64,000 nucleotides of DNA from JAPOUP01 sp965203605 (GTDB taxonomy: Bacteria; Pseudomonadota; Alphaproteobacteria; Rhodobacterales; Rhodobacteraceae), in the NCBI GenBank assembly GCA_965203605.1, contig OZ241902.1, forward strand, positions 2,480,001 to 2,544,000, written 5' to 3'. The stretch's first letter is position 1. Each line of letters opens with the position of its first letter. The position numbers were made by a program, and so were the translations under genes. The notes under the pieces are model-generated. The model had not been told where the DNA came from. It did not search any database and saw only the letters and a list, made by a program, of their open reading frames with translations. This document shows positions 1-8,826 of the stretch, piece after piece.

Positions 1-297
1 GGGGCCAGCGCCTGGACCCGGTTCCGGCGCGTGACATTGCCCCTGACCATCGAGGGCATCTCCTCAGGGTGCACCCTGGTGTTCCTGATCTCGACAGGGT
101 TTTATGCGACACCGGTGCTTCTTGGTGGCCCCTCGACCACGGTCTTTGCCGAAACCATCGCTGGCTTCTTTCATGTCGCAGGCGATGAATGGCCGACTGG
201 CGCGGCCTTTGCCACGATCATGTTCATTGCCGCACTGGCGATCTCGGGAGTCTTCCAGCGGTTAATGTACTTTCTCAGGAAAGGGGATACCAGATGA
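1..297 (+). CDS. ABC transporter permease, PotB-like, C-terminal part only
   Basis: The reading frame is open from the first base, so the gene starts before the window. The visible 98 residues open with the tail of the EAA loop (GASAWTRFRRVTLPL), which docks the membrane subunit on the ATPase. They continue into two membrane segments typical of the last helices of a polyamine/spermidine-type permease. The stop overlaps the start of the next permease in an ATGA tetranucleotide, and the ATPase follows, so this is the first of at least three genes of one importer operon. The substrate-binding protein and the 5' part of this gene lie outside the window. Family assignment (PotB/YdcU-like inner-membrane permease) is firm; the substrate (polyamine, or another small cation or amino acid) is inferred from the family. 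Confidence 0.85.
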   Translation, partial: GASAWTRFRRVTLPLTIEGISSGCTLVFLISTGFYATPVLLGGPSTTVFAETIAGFFHVAGDEWPTGAAFATIMFIAALAISGVFQRLMYFLRKGDTR

Positions 298-1079
298 CCC
301 GCAACACGCGCATCTTCCTTTCCTGCGCCTATTGGGCATTCGTTCTCTATGTCTTTGTGCCATTGATCCTCATGGTCCTGATGGGGTTCAAGGATTCGAA
401 ATTCATTGGTTTTCCGATCAAATCCTGGACTCTCGACTGGTATCTCGGTGTATTCGAAGACGCCGAGGTAATCTCGGTCTTCGGCTATTCAATCGCGATC
501 GCCGTCTCCTCGTCCATGATTTCGATCGTCGTCGGGCTTTGGATCGCGGTGCTTCTGGAAGGCCGGAAGTTCTGGGGACGTGCCGTGATATTCGGTCTGA
601 CTATCCTGCCGGCGCTTGTGCCCGGCATCATCTCGGCGATCGCGTTTCGAATCTATGCCCGCCTGCTTGGCATCGAACCGGGGATGTTCGCGATCATCTG
701 GGCCCATGCCGTTCACAATGTGCCTTTTGTGGTGCTGGTGGTCATGGCGCGTCTCTCGACCCTGCCGAAGAGCCAGATCGAGGCGGCGCGCGACCTTGGC
801 GCCGACCCGCTGGTCGCCTTCCTCAGGGTCACTTTGCCCTACCTGACCCCTGCCATCATGGGTGCCAGCATATTTTGCCTACTGCTCAGCTTTGACGACT
901 TTGTCCGTTCGTTCTTCCTTGGCAGCTATGAGCCGACGCTACCAGTCCTGATCTTCGCCAAACTTCGCTCCGGCATGTCGCCGGAAATCAACGCGATCGC
1001 CACCGTCGCGCTGGTCCTGACCGCCATCCTCGGCATCTGGGCAGAGCGCTATGTGCGCCGAACGAGCAGGGGGCCCTGA
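294..1079 (+). CDS. ABC transporter permease, PotC-like
   Basis: A 261-residue inner-membrane protein with about six hydrophobic helices. An EAA loop near residue 175 (EAARDLGADPLVAFLRVTLP) contacts the ATPase. Length, the cytoplasmic N-terminus and the SFDDFVRSFFL segment fit the PotC/YdcV branch of binding-protein-dependent permeases. The start at 294 is chosen because its ATG overlaps the previous stop (ATGA), implying translational coupling. A longer in-frame reading from 189 would overlap the first permease by about 100 bases and is unlikely. The ATPase gene begins two bases after the stop. Together the two permeases and the ATPase form the membrane part of a polyamine-type importer; the exact ligand cannot be read from the sequence. 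Confidence 0.92.
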   Translation: MTRNTRIFLSCAYWAFVLYVFVPLILMVLMGFKDSKFIGFPIKSWTLDWYLGVFEDAEVISVFGYSIAIAVSSSMISIVVGLWIAVLLEGRKFWGRAVIFGLTILPALVPGIISAIAFRIYARLLGIEPGMFAIIWAHAVHNVPFVVLVVMARLSTLPKSQIEAARDLGADPLVAFLRVTLPYLTPAIMGASIFCLLLSFDDFVRSFFLGSYEPTLPVLIFAKLRSGMSPEINAIATVALVLTAILGIWAERYVRRTSRGP

Positions 1080-1081
1080 GG

Positions 1082-2167
1082 ATGAGTTCGCGCCCTCCCG
1101 TGGTCAGCATCCAGGGAATCTCGAAGACTTTCGGCAATGCGGTCGCGCTGCAGCGGCTTGAACTGGATATCGCAGAGGGCGAGTTCGTAACCTTCCTGGG
1201 CCCTTCAGGGTGCGGTAAATCGACGACACTGCGTCTTCTCGGTGGGTTTGAGCGCCCGGACACCGGCCGCATTCTGCTGGAAGGCAAGGATGTGACAGCG
1301 CTTCCACCAAATCGGCGCAATGTGAACATGGTTTTCCAGGATTATGCGCTGTTTCCCCATATGACAGTCCGTCAAAACATGGCCTTCGGGCTGGAATTGA
1401 GGAGCATAAGGCGAAGCGCCATCAAGGCCAGACTGGACGAGCTTATGGCGTTTCTGGAACTCACCGACTATGGCGACCGCTATCCCAGCGAACTTTCAGG
1501 CGGTCAGCGCCAACGTGTCGCCCTGGCACGCGCACTTGCCCCTGATCCTGCGCTGCTCCTACTCGACGAACCACTAGGCGCCTTGGACGCGAAGCTTCGG
1601 GGACAGGTCCAGCAGGAGCTGAAGTCAATCCAGAGGCGGACCTGCAAAACCTTCTTCTTCGTCACCCACGATCAGGAAGAGGCCCTAACCATGTCCGACC
1701 GGATTGTGGTCCTGAACGCCGGGCGCGTCGAGCAGGACGGCACACCCGAAGAACTCTACTTTCACCCCGCCAACCGTTTCGTCGCGGAGTTCATTGGCGA
1801 AACAAATCTGATCTCAGGCGAAGTTTGCGGCCAGCAGGACGAGTTGGTGGTGATCGAGTGGCACGGAATACACCTGCGCGGTCACAGACGGCCTGGGGAC
1901 CCGCATCCCGACGGCCGAGCAACCGCATCGGTCCGACTGGAACGATTGGAGTTGCACAGCGGGAAGCCTGACAAGGTCAACGCAGTTCAGGGCCGGGTGG
2001 TTGGCAGGACTTTTCTGGGCAGCAGAATGGTGGTGAACCTGCTCGTCGAACAGGCGGCCGGAGCAATTCTCTTGGCCTATGTCGACACTTCGACAGGCCA
2101 GACCGTGGGTGACGGCCCGATCTGGATCGGATGGGACGCCGAGAGTATGGCCGTTTTGAGCGACTGA
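1082..2167 (+). CDS. ABC transporter ATP-binding protein, PotA-like
   Basis: A 361-residue cytoplasmic ATPase of the MalK/PotA type. The Walker A motif GPSGCGKST is at residues 40-48, followed by a Q-loop (VFQDYALFPHMTV), the signature LSGGQRQRVALARAL, Walker B LLLLDEPLGALD and the switch histidine in FVTHDQEEA. The last ~110 residues are a TOBE-like regulatory domain. The ATG lies two bases after the permease stop, so the gene belongs to the importer operon. The protein would power uptake by the two upstream permeases. Family is certain; the substrate assignment to polyamines rests on overall resemblance only. No frameshift or unusual codon use was seen. Confidence 0.93.
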   Translation: MSSRPPVVSIQGISKTFGNAVALQRLELDIAEGEFVTFLGPSGCGKSTTLRLLGGFERPDTGRILLEGKDVTALPPNRRNVNMVFQDYALFPHMTVRQNMAFGLELRSIRRSAIKARLDELMAFLELTDYGDRYPSELSGGQRQRVALARALAPDPALLLLDEPLGALDAKLRGQVQQELKSIQRRTCKTFFFVTHDQEEALTMSDRIVVLNAGRVEQDGTPEELYFHPANRFVAEFIGETNLISGEVCGQQDELVVIEWHGIHLRGHRRPGDPHPDGRATASVRLERLELHSGKPDKVNAVQGRVVGRTFLGSRMVVNLLVEQAAGAILLAYVDTSTGQTVGDGPIWIGWDAESMAVLSD

Positions 2168-2461
2168 TCGCGAGACGGTGTCAGTTCAGCGATCCAACTG
2201 TGCGGTACGGAGCAGTCATTCCGTGTTCATATGGGAACTACTGGATGGACCGCACGTTTCGGGCGAGCGGGCGACCATGAACCGTCGGAAAGCGTGCCCA
2301 CCTGTGCCGGCTTCCCAGACTTCGACCAACATGCCAGGACCGCAGGCTCGCCGGTGCGGCAACTGACAGGCAAACCGGTATCTGTGCTTCTTGTTCCCCA
2401 CTATCCGATACTGTAGACTTTCGCTGGTCCAGTCTCCGCCAAATCCTAAGGATCTACCAAA

Positions 2462-3853
2462 ATGGCTGACGCCAAAGTGGTCACACGAATCGCGCCGTCA
2501 CCAACCGGAAGCATGCACATCGGCACGGCTCGAACGGCTTATTTCAATTGGCTCTACGCGAGGGCACGCGGCGGCAGATTTCTGTTGCGCATCGAGGACA
2601 CGGACCGTGTGCGCTCAACTTCGGGGGCAAGCCAGGCGATCACCCGCGCAATGACATGGCTGGGGCTTGACTGGGATGGAGCTGCTGTCAGCCAGTTTGC
2701 CCGGGCGGACCGCCACGTCCAGGTCGCCAGGCAGATGCTGGAGAACGGTAAGGCCTTCAGGTGTTTTTCGACGCAGGAGGAAATCGAGACGTTCCGGGCA
2801 CAGGCAAGGCTTCAGGGACGCTCCACGCTATTTCAGTCGCCTTGGCGAGATGCCGATCCCGCAACCTATCCGGACGCCCCATTCGCGATCCGGGTCAAGG
2901 CCCCGAAAGAAGGGGTGACAATGATCCGCGACAGGGTTCAGGGTGAGATAAAGGTACCCAACCCGGAACTCGACGATATGATCTGCCTGCGTTCGGACGG
3001 GACGCCCACCTACATGCTGGCAGTCGTCGTCGATGACCATGACATGGGAGTGACCCACGTTATCCGGGGAAGTGACCATCTGACCAACGCTGCCCGGCAG
3101 ATGGTGATATATGACGCGATGGGCTGGGATATTCCCGTGTGGGCACATATTCCGCTCATTCACGGACCCGACGGCAAGAAGCTATCGAAACGCCATGGCG
3201 CACTCGGTGTCGAGGAATACCAGGCGATGGGATTCCCGTCAGCGGCGATGCGCAACTATTTCGCTCGGCTGGGATGGAGCCACGGTGACAACGAGTTCTT
3301 CACCGATGCCCAAGCCATGGAATGGTTTGACCTGGACGGAATTGGAAAGTCACCGGCCAGATTTGATATCGCGAAGCTGGAGCACCTCTCCAGCCGTCAC
3401 ATCGCAGCGGCGGATGATGCAGGACTGATGGCGGAAATCGATGCGTATCTGGCAGGGACCAACGAGCCGGAACTTGACGAGCGCCAGCGAAATGACCTGC
3501 TCCGCGCGTTGTATTGTCTCAAGGAGCGGGCACGATCCCTACCCGATCTGCTCAGGAAAGCCCATTTCATTCTATCCGAGAGGCCATTGGCGGCCGAATC
3601 GCCCGATACGGTATCCAAAGGTATACTGGAGGAATTGACGCTGCATCTGCAAAATGCTAGATGGGACCGAGACGTGCTCAACCGGATCGTGGCCGAATTG
3701 GCCGAAGTGCGTGGCATCAAGCCTGGCAAGGTGATGCAACCGCTTCGAGTTGCCCTGTCCGGAGGAGGAGTGTCCCCAAGCGTATTTGACATGATGCTTG
3801 TGATCGGCCGTGACGAGACTCTTTGGAGGCTGGGCGACGCAACGGGGCATTGA
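2462..3853 (+). CDS. gltX: Glutamate--tRNA ligase
   Basis: A 463-residue class I aminoacyl-tRNA synthetase that charges tRNA(Glu) with glutamate. The HIGH-type motif is HIGT at residues 19-22 within APSPTGSMHIGTARTAYFNW. The RIEDTDR motif follows, and the KMSKS-type loop is KKLSKRHG near residue 240. The C-terminal anticodon-binding helical domain is complete and the length is normal. The ATG at 2462 has a typical N-terminus for the family. A ~290-base spacer separates it from the ABC genes, so it is probably transcribed from its own promoter. Citrate synthase follows 62 bases downstream in the same direction. Alphaproteobacteria often carry two GltX-type enzymes, so Glu/Gln-tRNA discrimination cannot be settled from sequence alone. 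Confidence 0.96.
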   Translation: MADAKVVTRIAPSPTGSMHIGTARTAYFNWLYARARGGRFLLRIEDTDRVRSTSGASQAITRAMTWLGLDWDGAAVSQFARADRHVQVARQMLENGKAFRCFSTQEEIETFRAQARLQGRSTLFQSPWRDADPATYPDAPFAIRVKAPKEGVTMIRDRVQGEIKVPNPELDDMICLRSDGTPTYMLAVVVDDHDMGVTHVIRGSDHLTNAARQMVIYDAMGWDIPVWAHIPLIHGPDGKKLSKRHGALGVEEYQAMGFPSAAMRNYFARLGWSHGDNEFFTDAQAMEWFDLDGIGKSPARFDIAKLEHLSSRHIAAADDAGLMAEIDAYLAGTNEPELDERQRNDLLRALYCLKERARSLPDLLRKAHFILSERPLAAESPDTVSKGILEELTLHLQNARWDRDVLNRIVAELAEVRGIKPGKVMQPLRVALSGGGVSPSVFDMMLVIGRDETLWRLGDATGH

Positions 3854-3915
3854 TTGAACGATTGCATTGGATCCCTCCACTGAAAGTGCAGGAGCCTGCC
3901 AGGAAAGGAAACCGG

Positions 3916-5208
3916 ATGACCGACAGAAAGACCGCGACGCTCAGGATTGGCAGCAAGGAACTGGAACTTCCGATGCACTCACCAGCCGCTGGGCCGGATG
4001 TGATCGACATCCGCAGCCTCTATTCCGAACTGGGGATATTCACCTATGATCCTGGCTATACCTCGACAGCAAGCTGCGATTCGACGATTACCTTCATCGA
4101 CGGAGAGCAGGGCATCCTGCTGCACCGTGGATATCCGATCGACCAGTTGGCCGAGAGATCGCATTATCTCGAAGTCTGCTATCTGCTTCTTTACGGAAAA
4201 CTACCAACGGGACCGGAGCTCGAGGATTTTGAGAACCGTGTAACGAACCATACGATGCTGCACGAACAGATGCAGTACTTCTATAGGGGTTTCCGGCGCG
4301 ACGCACATCCGATGGCTATCATGGTGGGAATCGTAGGTGCAATGAGCGCCTTCTATCACGACTCCACCGACATCAGGGATCCTTGGCAGCGCGAAGTCGC
4401 ATCAATTCGGATGATCGCCAAGATGCCCACAATCGCCGCATGGGCCTACAAGTACCATATCGGTCAGCCCTTCGTTTACCCGCGCAACAATCTGGCCTAT
4501 GCGTCGAACTTCCTGCATATGTGCTTTGCCGTGCCCGCAGAAGACTACGTTGTCGACCCCATTTTGACCCGCGCCATGGATCGAGTGTTCACACTTCACG
4601 CTGACCACGAACAGAATGCTTCCACCTCTACGGTTCGCCTCGCCTCTTCATCCGGCGCCAACCCCTTTGCCTGCATCGCCGCTGGAATCGCAAGCCTCTG
4701 GGGTCCGGCTCACGGCGGGGCGAACCAGGCCTGTCTTGAGATGCTGGCGGAAATCGGTTCGATCGACCGGATCCCGGAATTCATCGACCGCGCCAAAGAC
4801 AGGGACGATCCGTTCAGGCTGATGGGCTTCGGACATAGGGTCTACAAGAACTTCGATCCTAGAGCCAAGGTGATGAAGCAGTCTGCCGACGAAGTGCTCG
4901 AACTGCTCGGTATCGATGACAATCCAAAGCTGCAGGTCGCGAAGGAACTCGAGAGGCAGGCGCTGTCCGATCCATATTTCGCAGACAAACGTCTGTTTCC
5001 AAACGTCGACTTCTACTCGGGGATTATTCTGGAGGCGATGGGCTTTCCAACCTCAATGTTCACGCCGGTCTTTGCGCTCAGTCGCACCGTCGGCTGGATT
5101 TCGCAATGGAAGGAGCAACTGGAGGATCCCGCACACAAGATCGGACGCCCGCGCCAGTTATATCAAGGTGAGACCTTTCGCGACTACGTCAACGTGGAAG
5201 ATCGCTGA
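3916..5208 (+). CDS. gltA: Citrate synthase
   Basis: A 430-residue enzyme condensing oxaloacetate and acetyl-CoA to citrate, the entry step of the TCA cycle. Catalytic features are present: the first histidine in GPAHGGANQ, the second histidine with substrate arginine in GFGHRVYKNFDPRAK, and the aspartate in the VDFYSGIILEAMGFP segment. Length and the TSTASCDSTITFIDG N-terminal domain match the larger, gram-negative (type II, hexameric) citrate synthases. The start at 3916 follows an AGGAAAGGA ribosome-binding site; an in-frame extension into the end of gltX is not needed. It follows gltX in the same direction and may be co-transcribed. It converges on the hydratase gene at 5302. Confidence 0.97.
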   Translation: MTDRKTATLRIGSKELELPMHSPAAGPDVIDIRSLYSELGIFTYDPGYTSTASCDSTITFIDGEQGILLHRGYPIDQLAERSHYLEVCYLLLYGKLPTGPELEDFENRVTNHTMLHEQMQYFYRGFRRDAHPMAIMVGIVGAMSAFYHDSTDIRDPWQREVASIRMIAKMPTIAAWAYKYHIGQPFVYPRNNLAYASNFLHMCFAVPAEDYVVDPILTRAMDRVFTLHADHEQNASTSTVRLASSSGANPFACIAAGIASLWGPAHGGANQACLEMLAEIGSIDRIPEFIDRAKDRDDPFRLMGFGHRVYKNFDPRAKVMKQSADEVLELLGIDDNPKLQVAKELERQALSDPYFADKRLFPNVDFYSGIILEAMGFPTSMFTPVFALSRTVGWISQWKEQLEDPAHKIGRPRQLYQGETFRDYVNVEDR

Positions 5209-5301
5209 ACAACCATCGATTCGAGGAGTTCCGGAAAGGCAGACGATCCCGTGCGGGCTAGGTGGGACCGCCCGTCACACCGCGTCATTGAGCGCCAAAC
5301 G

Positions 5302-6078
5302 TCAACGCCCTTCAAACCCTGGTTTCCGCTTTTCGAGGAAGGCCAATACGCCTTCCTGGAAATCGCGGGATTTTCCGCACTCACCCTGCAGTTTAGCTTC
5401 AAGCACAAGCTGTTCATCCAGGGTATTGCGGAAAGTCTCCCGGAGGGCCCGTTTGGCGCTCGCATATGCGAGAGTGGGGCCAGACGCGAGCCTCTCGGCG
5501 CGGGCTCTCCAATGGGTGGCGAAGCTCTCGTCAGGAACCGCCTCCCAGATCATGCCCCAGTCGGCCGCCTGTTGGGCGCTGATCGGTTCGGCGAACAGCG
5601 CCGCACCCATGGCCTTGGCGAAACCCATGCTTCTCGGCATCCAGTATGTGCCGCCTGCATCGGGAATCAGTCCGATGCGCGCGAAAGCCTGTAGGAAGAC
5701 TGCCGATTCCGTGGCGATCACTACATCCGCAGCCAATGCGATATTGGCCCCGGCCCCGGCTGCAGTGCCGTTGACGGCGGAGATTGTAGGAATCGGGCAA
5801 TCGTAGACTGCCCGCAGGAGCGGCTCGTATTCGTCCCTCAATGTTCGCTCCAGATCGATGTTCGCAACGTTGGCTCGGTCCCCCAGATCCTGACCAGAGC
5901 AGAAGGCCCGCCCCTCTCCGGTCAACACCAGCGCACGGGCCTCCTGCCCCACTTGCCGCACCGCATGCAGGAGCTCGGCTCGCATCTGTACGTTCAAGGC
6001 ATTCATCACCTCTGGGCGATTCAGCGTCAGGGTCGCGAGATCGTCCTCGATTTCGAGCCGAATTGTCTGATAGGTCAT
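5302..6078 (-). CDS. Enoyl-CoA hydratase/isomerase family protein, PaaG-like
   Basis: A 258-residue crotonase-fold protein. The oxyanion-hole residues lie in FCSGQDLGD and NGTAAGAGANIALAAD, and the PaaG-type acidic residue is in IGLIPDAGGTYWMPR. The pattern lacks the paired glutamates of classical hydratases and resembles PaaG (2-(1,2-epoxy-1,2-dihydrophenyl)acetyl-CoA isomerase) and its many alphaproteobacterial relatives. It may therefore act on phenylacetate-derived or another CoA thioester. No other paa genes are nearby. It lies downstream of ccmF-ccmH on the same strand, 69 bases after ccmH, an arrangement I believe is common in Rhodobacterales. It converges on gltA. Fold and superfamily are certain; the precise reaction is a guess. 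Confidence 0.88.
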   Translation of the reverse strand: MTYQTIRLEIEDDLATLTLNRPEVMNALNVQMRAELLHAVRQVGQEARALVLTGEGRAFCSGQDLGDRANVANIDLERTLRDEYEPLLRAVYDCPIPTISAVNGTAAGAGANIALAADVVIATESAVFLQAFARIGLIPDAGGTYWMPRSMGFAKAMGAALFAEPISAQQAADWGMIWEAVPDESFATHWRARAERLASGPTLAYASAKRALRETFRNTLDEQLVLEAKLQGECGKSRDFQEGVLAFLEKRKPGFEGR

Positions 6079-6147
6079 GTCAATTCCGATTCACTTCCGC
6101 CATGAGCCGAACATAGTTCCGTGCGCCACAGACGAAAGGGGCGCAGA

Positions 6148-6597
6148 TCACTCCTCAAGAATTTCCCTGAGACGCGCCTCCTCAATATCCGAGAGTCTCG
6201 AATTGCGCGACCGTGCCCTGCCGCGGCGCAGCAAATAAAGAAAGGAAACGCTGAGAGCCACAATCAACATTGCCGGTCCAGCGGACCAAAGCGCAATGTT
6301 CGAGCCGGTACCCGTTGGCCGAAGCAGCACGAATTCGCCGTAACGGTCGACCACGTAGTCAATGACATCCCGATCGCTGTCCCCCGCAACCAGTCTCTCG
6401 CGAACGAGAAGTCGAAGGTCCCGGGCAAGCTCTGCGTTGGAGTCGTCGATCGATTCGTTCCGGCAGACCAGACAGCGAAGTTCCTTGCCGAGATCTCTGG
6501 CCCGAGACTCCAGCGCCGGATCCTCAAGGATCTCGTCAGGCTGCACAGCCCATGCGGGTGCCATCACCAGACAAAGTAGGAGAATCAGGGCCCTCAT
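6148..6597 (-). CDS. ccmH: Cytochrome c-type biogenesis protein CcmH
   Basis: A 149-residue thiol oxidoreductase of system I cytochrome c maturation. It keeps apocytochrome CXXCH cysteines reduced for haem ligation by CcmF. It starts with a cleavable signal peptide (MRALILLLCLVMAPAWA), carries the redox motif LRCLVCRNESI near residues 40-50, and has one membrane helix near residues 100-120 followed by an arginine-rich cytoplasmic tail. The start at 6597 is supported by an ATGA overlap with the ccmF stop at 6594; longer in-frame starts would lie inside ccmF. The usual second residue after the CXXC is glutamine; here it is arginine, a common variation. It is the CcmH/Ccl2 type without a C-terminal TPR domain, so a separate CcmI would be expected elsewhere. 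Confidence 0.95.
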   Translation of the reverse strand: MRALILLLCLVMAPAWAVQPDEILEDPALESRARDLGKELRCLVCRNESIDDSNAELARDLRLLVRERLVAGDSDRDVIDYVVDRYGEFVLLRPTGTGSNIALWSAGPAMLIVALSVSFLYLLRRGRARSRNSRLSDIEEARLREILEE

Positions 6598-8567
6598 GGG
6601 GACGACACGGCGTTGGAAGGCAACCTGCGCGACCCGGCCGCCACCCGGTGGCGTCGGTCTGTCAGGCTCAGGCATCCTCCTAGCGCCATAATCGCGGTAC
6701 CAGCCCAGATCCAATTGGCGAACGGCTTGACATAAGTTCGAATAGCCCATCCTCCTCCGACCTGCGCATCGCCGACAACCACGTACACGTCCCGAAAGGA
6801 TCCGCTGTCAATCGCCGCTTCCGTCGTCGGCATTCCAGCCACAGGGTAATTTCGCTTTTCAGGGTACAGCCAGGCCAGTGTCCGCCCGTTCCGGGAAACC
6901 GCCACCTCCGCCTGCACCGCGCTGTAGTTCGGTCCCTGAACCCGCCTTACATCGCTTAGCGTGATTCCGTAGGCTCCAACCCTATAGCTTTCACCCACCT
7001 GAACGGCGCGGATATCCTCCAGTTCCCAAGCCATCAGGCCTGCGATTCCGAAAAACGTCACGCCAAGGCCGGCATGCGCCGCTGCCTTTCCCCAGTCAGC
7101 CCTAGGTAGCATCGCCAGCCGCCTTATCCTTCGTCTGACATTGCCGCGTCCTGCCCGGAGCATCAACTCCGCAACGGCACCGCAAACCAGCCAGACTCCC
7201 AACGCAATTCCAACAGGGCCAAGCGCCGTGCGGCCAGTCTGGATGGCCCAGGCTAGCGCACCAACTGCAAACGCCAGAGCCGCGATACCCCGGAGACCCT
7301 TTATCGACCGGCCTAACCGGGCACGTTTCCAAGGCAATATGGCACCAATGGGAAGTGCTATCGCCAGCCCAACCATAAATGGAGTGAATGCGGCATTGAA
7401 GTAAGGTGCGCCAACCGACAGCTTACGATCAAACGCCAACTCAGCAACGAGCGGCCAAACCGTTCCGATGAACACAACGAAGCAGGCGACTGACAGAAGG
7501 ACGTTGTTTAGCACGAGAGCACTCTCGCGGCTCGCGACTGAAAAGACACCATTGGCCTCCATGGCACCTGATCGCGCTGCATAGAGTGCCAAGGCGCCGC
7601 CCATAAACACTCCAAGGATCAACAGGATGAAAACGCCGCGGGATGGATCGCTGGCAAACGCGTGAACTGACGTCAAAATCCCCGAGCGCACGATGAAGGT
7701 CCCTATCAACGAAAACCCGAAGGCAAGGATTGCGAGGAGGATGGTCCAACTCTTGAGTGCCTCCCGTTTTTCGACGACAATCGCAGAGTGCAGGAGTGCT
7801 GTCGCGACCAACCAAGGCATGAAACTGGCGTTCTCGACAGGATCCCAGAACCAGAAACCGCCCCATCCAAGTTCGTGATAGGCCCACCATGAGCCGAGCG
7901 CGATACCAATGGTGAGGAAAATCCACGCCGCAAGCGCCCAGGGCCGAACCCAGCGGCCCCACGCAGCGCTCACCTTTCCTTCCAGGAGCGCCGCGACGGC
8001 GAACGAGAAGGTCATCGAAAGGCCCACATAGCCGAGATAGAGAAAGGGAGGATGCAGGGCGAGGCCGGGATCCTGCAATAACGGGTTCAGGTCCTGCCCA
8101 TTAAGCGGAGGAAACTCCAGTCGCAGAAATGGGTTGGACGTGAACAGGATGAAAGCGAGAAACGCGACTCCAATAGCCGACTGTACGGCCAGTGCGCGAG
8201 CCCGCAATCCCTGTGGAAGGCCATTGCCGAACCATGCTGCACAGGCACCAAATAGCGCCAGAATCAGGACCCAAAGAAGCATCGAGCCCTCGTGGTTTCC
8301 CCATACGCCACTGAACTTGTAGAGCATCGGCTTGTCGGTATGCGAATTCAACGTCACCAGCCGAAGCGAGAAATCAGATCCCACAAACGCATAGGTCAGC
8401 GCGACAAACGCGCCAAGGATCAGAAAGAACTGCGCCGTCGCCGTGGGTTGGGCCACGACCATCCAACTGCGCCAGCCCATATGGGCACCCACCAGAGGGA
8501 TTGTCGCCTGAACAACGGCGACGGCAAAAGCAAGGATTAACGCAAAATGTCCAAGTTCGACGATCAT
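6594..8567 (-). CDS. ccmF: Haem lyase CcmF/NrfE family
   Basis: A 657-residue polytopic inner-membrane protein that ligates haem, delivered by CcmE, to apocytochrome c. The tryptophan-rich WWD segment (WGGFWFWDPVENASFMPW) lies near residue 235, and about 15 hydrophobic helices flank it. The start at 8567 (MIVELGHFALILAFAV) gives the family-typical N-terminus; an in-frame extension to 8663 adds an untypical polar stretch. The stop overlaps the ccmH start (ATGA). In many alphaproteobacteria ccmE lies directly upstream of ccmF. Here ccmE is some 13 kb away at 21.5 kb, with accessory genes between, so this ccmF must have a promoter in the 8568-8826 divergent spacer. Confidence 0.96.
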   Translation of the reverse strand: MIVELGHFALILAFAVAVVQATIPLVGAHMGWRSWMVVAQPTATAQFFLILGAFVALTYAFVGSDFSLRLVTLNSHTDKPMLYKFSGVWGNHEGSMLLWVLILALFGACAAWFGNGLPQGLRARALAVQSAIGVAFLAFILFTSNPFLRLEFPPLNGQDLNPLLQDPGLALHPPFLYLGYVGLSMTFSFAVAALLEGKVSAAWGRWVRPWALAAWIFLTIGIALGSWWAYHELGWGGFWFWDPVENASFMPWLVATALLHSAIVVEKREALKSWTILLAILAFGFSLIGTFIVRSGILTSVHAFASDPSRGVFILLILGVFMGGALALYAARSGAMEANGVFSVASRESALVLNNVLLSVACFVVFIGTVWPLVAELAFDRKLSVGAPYFNAAFTPFMVGLAIALPIGAILPWKRARLGRSIKGLRGIAALAFAVGALAWAIQTGRTALGPVGIALGVWLVCGAVAELMLRAGRGNVRRRIRRLAMLPRADWGKAAAHAGLGVTFFGIAGLMAWELEDIRAVQVGESYRVGAYGITLSDVRRVQGPNYSAVQAEVAVSRNGRTLAWLYPEKRNYPVAGMPTTEAAIDSGSFRDVYVVVGDAQVGGGWAIRTYVKPFANWIWAGTAIMALGGCLSLTDRRHRVAAGSRRLPSNAVSSP

Positions 8568-8826
8568 GGCGGCGATGATAAGGGGCCTTGCTGATTCCGC
8601 CAGAAGAAAATTCCGCGACCCGACCAACAGGGTGCGCCGATCCACCATAGGCCATCGGTTCATTTCGCCGATCCGGAAATTGCGACCGGATAGGAGACTT
8701 TATCTCCAGGAAGCTCGTCGTTCGGCTTCACCTATTCCTGTGCGTCTGAACTGTAAGTCCTCTTCCCACTGGCATCCTCACAACACCGTGCCTATCCTGG
8801 CTCCGCAGGCTAGATGGGAACGCACT

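Noticed and set aside
189..293. Longer start for the PotC-like permease
   Set aside because: It would overlap the first permease by about 100 bases and lacks a ribosome-binding site; the ATGA overlap at 294 is the natural start.
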